NCBI GenBank assembly: GCA_029555885.1
Contig: JAKPQT010000339.1
Location: 1 to 6,243, forward strand
Source of the DNA: Chloroflexota bacterium
GTDB taxonomy: Bacteria; Chloroflexota; Anaerolineae; CG2-30-64-16
Length of the DNA stretch: 6,243 bases
Direction of reading: 5' to 3'
Positions 1-5,564 of the stretch are shown here, in pieces; positions within the stretch are counted from its first letter, which is position 1; each line of letters begins with the position of its first letter. A model generated the notes under the pieces. The model was not told the DNA's origin. It searched no databases and was given only the letters and a program-made list of their open reading frames with translations. Position numbers and translations under genes: made by a program.

Positions 1-33
1 CTGGCGCGCGTGCCGCGGGAGGTAAATGTCTGA
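1..33 (+). pseudogene. Alanine racemase C-terminal tail (gene remnant or end of a second alr copy)
   Basis: In frame 1 this reads LARVPREVNV followed by TGA, identical in protein to the last ten residues of the MurF-Alr fusion encoded in the opposite direction at 617-646. The two nucleotide differences (GAG/GAA and GTA/GTC) are both synonymous. The ARVPR motif close to the C-terminus is usual for alanine racemases. Two readings are possible: the end of an intact alr-like gene that starts outside the window and converges on murF-alr, or a short 3' fragment copied within the inverted repeat. Synonymous-only change slightly favours the first, but two sites are too few to decide. Confidence 0.4.
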
Positions 34-67
34 ACCGTGATTTTTAGGATTCGGGGATTAGCTTGAT
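1..67 (+). repeat. Left arm of 67-bp inverted repeat flanking the GxxExxY gene
   Basis: This stretch matches the reverse complement of 583-649 without gaps, 60 of 67 bases identical by hand alignment. Mismatches are at 21, 24, 37, 44, 46, 52 and 53; the first 20 bases are identical. Bases 1-33 read as the last 11 codons of an alanine racemase frame, and bases 34-67 are noncoding with GGATT motifs. Similarity stops abruptly after 67 (GCTTGAT). The repeat starts at the window edge, so its true left boundary is unknown. About 10% divergence argues against a simple assembly artefact. Confidence 0.9.
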
Positions 68-144
68 GATGGCGTCCCGGGCGAGCCGTGATCTGCCCCG
101 ACCATTTCGTCATTCACGTGCTGTGATTTCATCGACGATCATAC

Positions 145-150
145 GGGAGA
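145..150 (+). promoter_or_regulatory. Ribosome binding site for the GxxExxY gene
   Basis: GGGAGA lies directly before the ATG at 151 with only one base after GGAG, too close for initiation there. It is ten bases from the in-frame ATG at 160, a workable distance. This favours the start at 160, which gives MLHEDITY, a typical beginning for this family. Confidence 0.55.
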
Positions 151-159
151 ATGGAAAAT

Positions 160-579
160 ATGCTGCATGAGGATATCACCTACCGCATTATCGGCGCGGC
201 AATGAAGGTGCACTCAGCGTTGGGGAACGGCTTTCAAGAAGTGATCTACCAACGGGCGCTCGGCATCGAGATGCCTTACTTCAACCTCAGTTTCGAGCGG
301 GAGAAAGAGCTGCCGATTTACTACCGTGGTCAGCAGATCGGTACGCGACGGGTGGATTTCCTGGTCGAGGGATGTATCATGGTGGAACTGAAGGCCGTAA
401 TCCGACTCGAAGATGTCCACCTGGCGCAGGCGATGAACTATCTCGAAGCCTACAATATGGAAATCGGCCTGCTGCTCAACTTTGGCGCGAGAAGCTTGGA
501 GCACAAGAGAGTGCACAACAACAAACTGCTCGCGCCAATCCAGCCGCCGGTCAGGGGTAAGAGCCTATCCGATAAATGA
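160..579 (+). CDS. GxxExxY family protein (PDDEXK_3 nuclease fold)
   Basis: The 139-residue protein has the signature that names the family, G24-F-Q-E27-V-I-Y30, inside the usual N-terminal IIGAAMKVHSALGNG stretch. A PDDEXK-like core follows: D66 in VDFLV, E76-L-K78 in VELKAV, and Q90-AMN-Y94, which resembles the QxxxY motif of RecB-type nucleases. It ends with a GLLLNFG strand. All expected acidic and lysine residues are present, and the length is usual for the family. The cellular role of GxxExxY proteins is not established; DNA cleavage or repair is inferred from the fold. The start at 160 fits the ribosome binding site better than the ATG at 151, which would add three residues. GC is about 54% in three hand-counted 60-base lines, clearly below murF-alr, and the gene sits between inverted repeat arms, so acquisition by transfer is plausible. 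It is convergent with murF-alr, with 37 bases between the stop codons. Confidence 0.9.
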   Translation: MLHEDITYRIIGAAMKVHSALGNGFQEVIYQRALGIEMPYFNLSFEREKELPIYYRGQQIGTRRVDFLVEGCIMVELKAVIRLEDVHLAQAMNYLEAYNMEIGLLLNFGARSLEHKRVHNNKLLAPIQPPVRGKSLSDK

Positions 580-582
580 CCT

Positions 583-649
583 ATCAAGCTAATCCCGTAA
601 TCCCATAAATCAAGGTTCAGACATTGACTTCCCGCGGCACGCGCGCCAG
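583..649 (-). repeat. Right arm of 67-bp inverted repeat, overlapping the 3' end of murF-alr
   Basis: This is the reverse-complement partner of 1-67. Read on the minus strand it starts in the last codons of the Alr domain, passes the TGA stop (617-619) and ends in noncoding DNA containing a tandem GGGATTAC/GGGATTAG pair, flanked by two copies of CTTGAT. The coding part matches at 31 of 33 bases and the noncoding part at 29 of 34. Together the arms could pair around the whole GxxExxY gene. No U-tract hairpin typical of a rho-independent terminator is present, although convergent transcripts from both sides meet here. Confidence 0.9.
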
Positions 650-3235
650 GATCGCAGAGACCACCTCGTAGTTGATCGTGCCGAGCCGGCGGGCGACGTC
701 CTCCGCGGTGATCGCGGCGTCGCCCTGCCGGCCGATCAGCACGACCTCGTCGCCCTGGCGGACGCGGGCGATGTGCGTCACGTCGATCATCGTCTGGTCC
801 ATCGACACCCGGCCCACGATGGGCGCGGCCTGCCCGTGCACCAGCACCTCGCCCCAGTGACGCGGCGCGCGGCGGAACCCGTCCGCATAGCCCACCGGAA
901 TCACAGCAATGCGCTCCTCACCCGCGGTGCGATACGTCGCCCCGTAGCCGACGTAACTGCCCGGCGGCAGCGTCTTCACCTGCGCAATCTGCGTCTTCCA
1001 GGCCAAGGCGGGCCGGAAGCCCTCCGGGCAGCGCACGCCCGGCGACGGGTCCAGCCCGTAGACGGCTATCCCTGCGCGCACGATGGTGTGGGCGTCCAAT
1101 GGCGCACCGGTCGCCCGGCGCGCCGCGACCGCGTTGCGCAGCCGGTCGCTCTGCGCAGCCAGCAGCCCCGCACTGTTGGCCGCGTGAACGAGCGGAATGC
1201 TCATGCCCGCGGCAGCCAGGTGATCCAGCAGCGCGCGGAACGTCGCCAACTGGCCGGCCGTGTACTCGACCTCGAACTCCGTATCGCCGTCCGCCACCGA
1301 CAGGTGCGTGAAGATGCCCTCGATCACGATGCCGGGCAGCGCGGCCAGGCCCCGGACGAACTCCAGCGCCGCGTCGGGGAACACGCCGAGCCGGGCCATG
1401 CCGGTGTCCACCTTGACGTGGACGCGCGCCGGTCGCTCCAGCGCAACACTGGCGCGGCTCAATGCAGCCGCGACATCCAGGTCGAACACGGTCGCGGTCA
1501 GGTCGTGGCGCAGCAGGTCACGCGCCTGCCATGCGGGCGTGTAGCCGAGCACGAGGATGGGCGCATCGATGCCGGCATGGCGCAGGGCCACGCCCTCGCT
1601 GATCGTCGCGACACCGAGCCAGGTGGCGCCGTTGTGCAGCGCGGTGTGCGCGACCTGGATGGCACCATGACCGTATGCATCCGCCTTGAGAGAAATCAGC
1701 AGCTCCGCCGCGCCCGCCAGCGCCTTCAGTCGTTGGACATTGCCCGCGATCGCGCCCAGGTCGATCTCCAGCCAGGTCGGACGCTGCGACGAGACGGTGA
1801 CGACCGACTGCCAGCCCGCATCCTGACGGACGAGATGCGCAGGGGCATCGGCTGGCTCGGCCAGCAACAGCGCGACGACCTGCTCCATGCGCGCGGCCAG
1901 TGAGCCCTTGACCAGCACCACATCGCCCGGTCCCACCCGCTCGCGCACCGCGCGTGCGGCATCCTCGGCGGTGTAGGTGATCAGGGCTTGCTCCGGCGGC
2001 AGGCCCGCCGTGCGCGCCGCCTCTGCGATGTGCCGGCCGCGCTCCCCACGGGTCACGAGCAGGTCGACGCACGTCGCCGCCTTGCGCCCGACCTGCTCAT
2101 GCCCGGCGGCCTCGTAATCGCCCAACTCCAGCATGTCGCCCAGCACCGCAACCTTGCGCCGGCCCTCGACTGCGGCCAGCGTGTCCAGCGCGGCTTCTGC
2201 CGCGGCAGGGCTGGAGCTGTACGAATCGTCCAGCAGCAGGCTGCCCGCCACGCCCGCGAGCGGATACAGGCGGCCCGGCACGCGCGGCAGCGTGCTCAGC
2301 CGTGCGACCGCGGTATCGATGTCGATCCCCCGGTGGAATGCCACGGCCAGCGCGGCGAGCGCCGCGTAGACCTGGTGACGGCCCAGGAGCGGGATGTGCA
2401 GCCTGCGCCGGCCGGCGGGCGTGTGGACCACGAAATCCAGGCCCTCGCGCGACACGACCAGCTCCCGCGCGCAAATGTCCACGCGCGCGCTGCAGGTTTC
2501 CGTGCCGAAGGTCACGACGGGCGCAGCAGACAGCGCGGCCATCGCGGCCACCCGCGGGTCGTCCGCGTTCAGCACAGCCAGCCCATCCGCGGGCAGCGCT
2601 GCGACCAGTGCAGATTTCTCGCGTGCGATCGCTTCCAGCGTGCCGAACGTGGCAAGGTGCGCCGGTTCGACCGTGGTCACGACGCCGATACAGGGCGGCG
2701 CAATCGCGCACAGCCGCGCAATCTCACCGAAGTGGTCCGCGGCCATTTCGAGGACAGCAATATGCTGCTCCGGCTGCAATTCACCGAGGGCGAGCGGCAG
2801 GCCATACAGCCCGTTGTAGTTGGCGCGGTTGCGGAAGATAGGCGCGCCCGCGTCGCCGTCGAGCACATGCGCGATAGCCTCTTTGGCCGTCGTCTTGCCG
2901 ACGCTGCCGGTGATGCCGATGACCTCGACCTGCTGCCGGGCGAGCGCCAGGTGCGCCCACGCCTGAACCGCGGCCCGCGTGTCGGGCACGACGACCACGG
3001 CGGCGGTCTGCGCTGGAAGGTCAACGGGCCGTTCACACAGGACGCCGGTCACGCCCTGCGCAAGCGCGTGCCGGATGTAATCATGCCCGTCCGCGCGCTC
3101 GGTCTTGACCGCAACGAAAAGCTGGCCCGGCTGCGCGATGCGCGAGTCCCAGCAAAAGGAAATGAATTCGGCCGCCGGGCCGCTAAGGTGCAGCGCGCCC
3201 CCCGTGGCAGCGAGCAAGTCAGTCAGTTGGATCAT
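617..3235 (-). CDS. murF-alr: Bifunctional MurF (tripeptide:D-Ala-D-Ala ligase) / alanine racemase fusion
   Basis: The 872-residue cytoplasmic enzyme joins two peptidoglycan activities. Residues 1 to about 460 are MurF, the ATP-dependent ligase that adds D-Ala-D-Ala to UDP-MurNAc-tripeptide. The Mur N-terminal domain has SRIAQPGQLFVAV (31-43), the P-loop is GITGSVGKTT (107-116, K114), and the central domain includes VLEMAADHFGEIA and EPAHLATFG. The C-terminal domain has LLDDSYSSSP (334-343), LGDMLELGD and VLVKGSLAARME. After a linker, residues from about 486 are Alr, the PLP enzyme interconverting L- and D-alanine: PLP lysine K517 in SLKADAYGHG, the usually carbamylated lysine K608 and R615 in KVDTGMARLG, R720 in VRAGIAVYG, catalytic Tyr Y764 in GYGATY, and M812-D813 in GRVSMDQ. 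All main Alr residues are present. Such fusions are known, notably in Bacteroidetes. Oddities are YSSSP instead of YNANP in MurF and an enlarged loop near 691-717 in Alr. The ATG start has no Shine-Dalgarno but begins right at the MurF domain. Confidence 0.96.
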   Translation of the reverse strand: MIQLTDLLAATGGALHLSGPAAEFISFCWDSRIAQPGQLFVAVKTERADGHDYIRHALAQGVTGVLCERPVDLPAQTAAVVVVPDTRAAVQAWAHLALARQQVEVIGITGSVGKTTAKEAIAHVLDGDAGAPIFRNRANYNGLYGLPLALGELQPEQHIAVLEMAADHFGEIARLCAIAPPCIGVVTTVEPAHLATFGTLEAIAREKSALVAALPADGLAVLNADDPRVAAMAALSAAPVVTFGTETCSARVDICARELVVSREGLDFVVHTPAGRRRLHIPLLGRHQVYAALAALAVAFHRGIDIDTAVARLSTLPRVPGRLYPLAGVAGSLLLDDSYSSSPAAAEAALDTLAAVEGRRKVAVLGDMLELGDYEAAGHEQVGRKAATCVDLLVTRGERGRHIAEAARTAGLPPEQALITYTAEDAARAVRERVGPGDVVLVKGSLAARMEQVVALLLAEPADAPAHLVRQDAGWQSVVTVSSQRPTWLEIDLGAIAGNVQRLKALAGAAELLISLKADAYGHGAIQVAHTALHNGATWLGVATISEGVALRHAGIDAPILVLGYTPAWQARDLLRHDLTATVFDLDVAAALSRASVALERPARVHVKVDTGMARLGVFPDAALEFVRGLAALPGIVIEGIFTHLSVADGDTEFEVEYTAGQLATFRALLDHLAAAGMSIPLVHAANSAGLLAAQSDRLRNAVAARRATGAPLDAHTIVRAGIAVYGLDPSPGVRCPEGFRPALAWKTQIAQVKTLPPGSYVGYGATYRTAGEERIAVIPVGYADGFRRAPRHWGEVLVHGQAAPIVGRVSMDQTMIDVTHIARVRQGDEVVLIGRQGDAAITAEDVARRLGTINYEVVSAILARVPREVNV

Positions 3236-3242
3236 GGGTCAC

Positions 3243-3248
3243 ATTCTA
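3243..3248 (-). promoter_or_regulatory. Extended -10 promoter for murF-alr, possibly leaderless
   Basis: On the minus strand TGTTAGAAT gives an extended -10 (TGnTAGAAT; TAGAAT matches 5 of 6 of TATAAT). Only seven bases, GTGACCC, separate it from the ATG at 3235, so transcription would begin at or next to the start codon. No convincing -35 lies 17 bases upstream (GACAAA) and no Shine-Dalgarno precedes the ATG. Both absences fit a leaderless transcript driven by an extended -10. A promoter further upstream cannot be excluded. Confidence 0.45.
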
Positions 3249-3266
3249 ACACATCAACCCGGCATT

Positions 3267-3295
3267 TTGTCATTGCTTTGCGCTTATGCTATATT
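3267..3295 (+). promoter_or_regulatory. Sigma-70-type promoter for the substrate-binding protein gene
   Basis: TTGTCA (3267-3272) and TATATT (3290-3295) are separated by exactly 17 bases. Each matches 5 of 6 consensus bases. Transcription would start near 3302, giving a leader of about 28 nt ending in a strong ribosome binding site. The element lies in the 94-bp region shared with the divergent murF-alr gene. Confidence 0.75.
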
Positions 3296-3315
3296 CGTCA
3301 ACTGCATGAGGTATC

Positions 3316-3323
3316 AAGGGAGG
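3316..3323 (+). promoter_or_regulatory. Ribosome binding site fixing the lipoprotein start
   Basis: AAGGGAGG lies six bases before the ATG at 3330. It decides between that start and in-frame upstream starts, such as ATG 3306, that lack such a site. The chosen start places a lipoprotein signal peptide exactly at the N-terminus. Confidence 0.85.
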
Positions 3324-3329
3324 CAGGGT

Positions 3330-4379
3330 ATGTATCGAAGAGTGCAGTGGATTTTGGGTTGGTTGGTGCTGGTCGCTTTAGTCGCAGGTGCAGCGGGCTG
3401 CGTCCCGCCCGCAGGTAACGAACGCTCCCTGAACGTCCTCTGCTCGCCGGCGGAAGAGTGGTGCCAGGGCATGGCCCAAGAGTTCGAGGCCCAAACCGGC
3501 ATCCAGGTCAGCTATGTCCGGCTGTCCAGCGGCGAGGCGCTCGCCCGCATCCGGCTGGAGAAGGACGACCCGCAGTTCGATATCTGGTGGGGTGGGCCGC
3601 TAGATGGTTACATTGCCGCCAAGCAAGAGGGACTGCTGGCGTCTTACATTTCGCCCAACGTCGCCAACCTGCTCGACACAGACAAGTACCACGACCCCGA
3701 CAACACCTGGGCCGGCATCTACGTCGGCAGCCTGGGCTTCGCTACCAGCCGGGCCTGGCTGGCCGACCACCCCGGCATGACAGCGCCCACCGCCTGGGCC
3801 GACCTCCTCCGACCTGAGTTGCGCGGCCAAGTTGTGATGGCGCATCCCTACACCTCAGGGACGGCTTACACCGCCCTGGCAACCGTCCTGCAACTTAAAG
3901 GTGAAACCGACGGGTGGGCTTATATGGCGGAGCTCGCCAAGCAGATGCGCGAGTACACGCGCAGCGGCGCGCTGCCCGTCGAGCTGGTGGCGGCTGGCGA
4001 AGGCGCGGTGGCCATTGCGTTTTCGCACGACATCGTCCGGACCATCGAAGCACGCGGCGAAGACGATGCGCTGACGTTGACCTTCCCGGCGGAGGGTGCA
4101 GGCTACGAGATCGGCGGCATGGCCATCCTGAAAGGAGCGCAGCACCTGACGGAAGCGCAGCGCTGGTATGATTGGGCACTGACCGCGGAGGCCCAGGCGC
4201 TGGGTCCCAAGTACGGCGCATTCCAGGCTCCGACGGTGACCGGTGTCACGCTGACGCATCCCGGCCTGCTCAACGTGCGGCTGATTGACTACGACTTCGA
4301 GTGGGCCGGCACCCACAAGAAGGAATTCGTCGAACGTTTCACCAGCGAGATTGCCGGTACGACGAACCTGCGGCAGTGA
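3330..4379 (+). CDS. ABC transporter substrate-binding lipoprotein, iron/phosphonate-like type
   Basis: The 349-residue precursor begins with MYRR, a hydrophobic stretch (about 8-22) and a lipobox AAGC with Cys24 as the expected lipidated residue. It would therefore be anchored outside the cytoplasmic membrane and deliver a ligand to an ABC permease. The mature part resembles the periplasmic-binding proteins of the Fe(III)/2-aminoethylphosphonate-like group: FDIWWGGPLDGYIAAKQEGLL (83-103), TWAGIYVGSLGFATSR (126-141), YTSGTAYTALATVLQL (174-189), GGMAILKGAQ (262-271) and YGAFQAPT (295-302). C38 and C45 could form a disulfide. Aromatic residues (W86, W87, Y94, Y174, Y180) could line the ligand site. 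The ligand cannot be assigned from sequence alone. No permease or ATPase gene of the matching type adjoins it; the next gene is a LacI regulator behind its own promoter. A strong promoter and ribosome binding site precede it. Confidence 0.9.
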   Translation: MYRRVQWILGWLVLVALVAGAAGCVPPAGNERSLNVLCSPAEEWCQGMAQEFEAQTGIQVSYVRLSSGEALARIRLEKDDPQFDIWWGGPLDGYIAAKQEGLLASYISPNVANLLDTDKYHDPDNTWAGIYVGSLGFATSRAWLADHPGMTAPTAWADLLRPELRGQVVMAHPYTSGTAYTALATVLQLKGETDGWAYMAELAKQMREYTRSGALPVELVAAGEGAVAIAFSHDIVRTIEARGEDDALTLTFPAEGAGYEIGGMAILKGAQHLTEAQRWYDWALTAEAQALGPKYGAFQAPTVTGVTLTHPGLLNVRLIDYDFEWAGTHKKEFVERFTSEIAGTTNLRQ

Positions 4380-4410
4380 TGACCGGCCGCGCCCGTTTCA
4401 TTTTGCACTA

Positions 4411-4439
4411 TTGACAGCCGCCCCTGGCTGTGCTACAGT
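4411..4439 (+). promoter_or_regulatory. Sigma-70-type promoter for the lacI-family gene
   Basis: TTGACA (4411-4416, perfect -35) is followed after exactly 17 bases by TACAGT (4434-4439, 4 of 6 of the -10 consensus). Transcription would start near 4446, leaving a leader of about 115 nt before the GTG start at 4562. This promoter probably serves the repressor and the ABC ATPase gene after it. Confidence 0.65.
4414..4431. promoter_or_regulatory. Dyad ACAGCC-N6-GGCTGT inside the promoter spacer (candidate operator)
   Basis: The two six-base arms are perfectly complementary around a six-base centre and fill most of the gap between the -35 and -10 boxes. A protein bound here would block RNA polymerase, so autoregulation by the LacI protein encoded downstream is a reasonable guess. 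The centre lacks the CG pair common in LacI-family operators, which lowers confidence. It is unlikely to be a terminator, since no T-run follows. Confidence 0.4.
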
Positions 4440-4546
4440 ATTGACAGCGTTGACGGGAAGTTAGCCGTTGCGCTCGTGACTTGCCTCTTTCATAGCTTCG
4501 TTTCCAGAGCGAACGGTAATTCTTCTGTAACCGGCAATTTGGTGCT

Positions 4547-4564
4547 CACAGGAGTGTCCCTGTG
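4547..4564 (+). promoter_or_regulatory. Hairpin covering the ribosome binding site and GTG start of the lacI-family gene
   Basis: CACAGG and CCTGTG form a perfect six-base stem around a six-base loop. The ribosome binding site AGGAG (4550-4554) lies partly in the left arm, and the start codon GTG (4562-4564) is the end of the right arm. In RNA this would hide both initiation signals; in DNA it is an 18-bp dyad that could bind a regulator. The AGGAG-to-GTG spacing of seven bases supports the chosen GTG start. Confidence 0.55.
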
Positions 4565-5554
4565 CCAGTTACGATGCGCGATGTGGCGCTGCAGGCCGGT
4601 GTCTCCATCAAGACTGTCTCGCGGGTGGTCAATCACCAACCCGAGATCTCCGATGCCACCCGGCAGCGTGTCCTCGCGGTCATCGATAACCTGGGCTACC
4701 GGCCCAATGCCCTCGCGCGTGCACTCGTCACGCAGCGCACACAGATTGTCGGCCTGGTAGTCGTTACACTGGATAATCCCTATTTCACGGACATCGCGCG
4801 CGGCGTGCAGGCTGCTGGTCGCGAACACGCGTACCAGACCTTTCTCGCGACCAGCGATGAGGACCCGCACGAGGAGCAGCACATTCTGGAATCGCTGGTC
4901 GCCTACGGTGCGGATGGCCTGATTGTCTACGCAACTTCCTACAGCGACGCATATCTGGCGGAATTTGCGGAGCGCTTCCGGCCCCTGGTGCTGATTCACG
5001 GGCTCGTCGAACACCCGAACATCAGCCATGTCCGTCCCGACTTCGAGGGCGGCGCGCGCCTCGCCGTCGACTATCTGGTCGGCCGCGGCCACCGGGCCAT
5101 CGGGATGCTGGCCAACGTGGAATCGCCGCCCACGCGGCGCTGGCGCGAGCACGGCTATGCCAGGAGCCTCCGTGCCCACGGGCTGGCCGTGCAGCCGGAT
5201 TGGATCGAGCGTGATCTGGCGAAGATCGACGGCGGCAACGCAGCGACCCAGCGGCTGTTGGCCCGGCATCCCGAGTTGACAGCCATCTTTGCGTACAATG
5301 ACATGATGGCCATCGGCGCGCTGAAGGCGTGCCGCGAGCTGGGCCGCCGGGTGCCGGAAGACTGCGCCGTCGTCGGGTTTGACGACACGCTTCTGGCAAC
5401 CATCGTGATCCCTAACCTGACGACCGTGCGCGTGGATAAACGTGAGTTGGGCCGGCAAGCCTTTCTGCGCTTGCTCGAAAAACTGCATCATCCGGACGTA
5501 ACCTATCCGCCGCTCGTCTTGCCGCCGGAGCTGGTGATCAGAGAATCGGCATAA
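4562..5554 (+). CDS. LacI-family transcriptional repressor
   Basis: The 330-residue protein has the standard LacI layout and length. An N-terminal helix-turn-helix, MRDVALQAGVSIKTVSRVVN (5-24), is followed by the linker and hinge helix IDNLGYRPNALARAL (41-55). A periplasmic-binding-protein-like effector domain comes next, with QIVGLVVVTLDNPYF (61-75), RWREHGYARSLRAHG (193-207), AIFAYNDMMAIGALKACRELG (starting 241), VPEDCAVVGFDD (264-275) and PNLTTVRVDKRELGRQA (284-300). Proteins of this family bind palindromic operators and release or bind DNA on sensing a sugar or similar small molecule; the effector here is not evident. GTG is the likely start because AGGAG lies seven bases before it; ATG 4574 would drop four residues and be less well placed. 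Only ten bases separate its stop from the ABC ATPase gene, so the two are probably cotranscribed and the transporter is the likely target, perhaps with autoregulation. Confidence 0.95.
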   Translation: MPVTMRDVALQAGVSIKTVSRVVNHQPEISDATRQRVLAVIDNLGYRPNALARALVTQRTQIVGLVVVTLDNPYFTDIARGVQAAGREHAYQTFLATSDEDPHEEQHILESLVAYGADGLIVYATSYSDAYLAEFAERFRPLVLIHGLVEHPNISHVRPDFEGGARLAVDYLVGRGHRAIGMLANVESPPTRRWREHGYARSLRAHGLAVQPDWIERDLAKIDGGNAATQRLLARHPELTAIFAYNDMMAIGALKACRELGRRVPEDCAVVGFDDTLLATIVIPNLTTVRVDKRELGRQAFLRLLEKLHHPDVTYPPLVLPPELVIRESA

Positions 5555-5564
5555 GTGAGAGCCC

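Larger units (their letters stand above)
4409..4448 (+). repeat. Direct repeat TATTGACAGC, two copies 30 bp apart
   Basis: TATTGACAGC occurs at 4409-4418 and 4439-4448; including flanks, CA(C/G)TATTGACAGC matches at 12 of 13. The 30-bp period is close to three helical turns, so both copies would face the same side of the DNA. The first copy contains the -35 box and the second lies around the expected transcription start. They could be regulator sites or a duplicated promoter segment. Confidence 0.6.

Noticed and set aside
100..145. Promoter for the GxxExxY gene (TTCACG, 17 bases, GATCAT)
   Set aside because: Both hexamers are weak matches; spacing alone is not enough to call it.
151..159. 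Upstream ATG for the GxxExxY gene
   Set aside because: The purine-rich site is only one base away from it; the ATG at 160 has better spacing and matches the family's usual N-terminus.
580..616. Terminator between the convergent stop codons
   Set aside because: No stable GC-rich stem followed by a T-run is present on either strand; the visible structure belongs to the GGATT-rich repeat arm.
773..1903. Long plus-strand open frame opposite the Alr half
   Set aside because: It lies wholly antisense to conserved Alr motifs. Its Arg/His/Gln-rich translation shows no domain and is what high-GC coding DNA gives on the opposite strand.
3105..3329. 75-codon N-terminal extension of the substrate-binding protein
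   Set aside because: It would overlap murF-alr, bury the signal peptide and cross the promoter; the strong ribosome binding site and lipobox fix the start at 3330.
1988..3418. 476-codon plus-strand open frame opposite MurF and across the divergent intergenic region
   Set aside because: It is antisense to conserved MurF motifs, has low-complexity Arg-rich composition, and runs through the promoter into the lipoprotein signal sequence in another frame.
4380..4405. Terminator after the substrate-binding protein gene
   Set aside because: GGCCGCGCCCG followed by TTTCATTTT looks suggestive, but no proper stem with complementary arms could be drawn.
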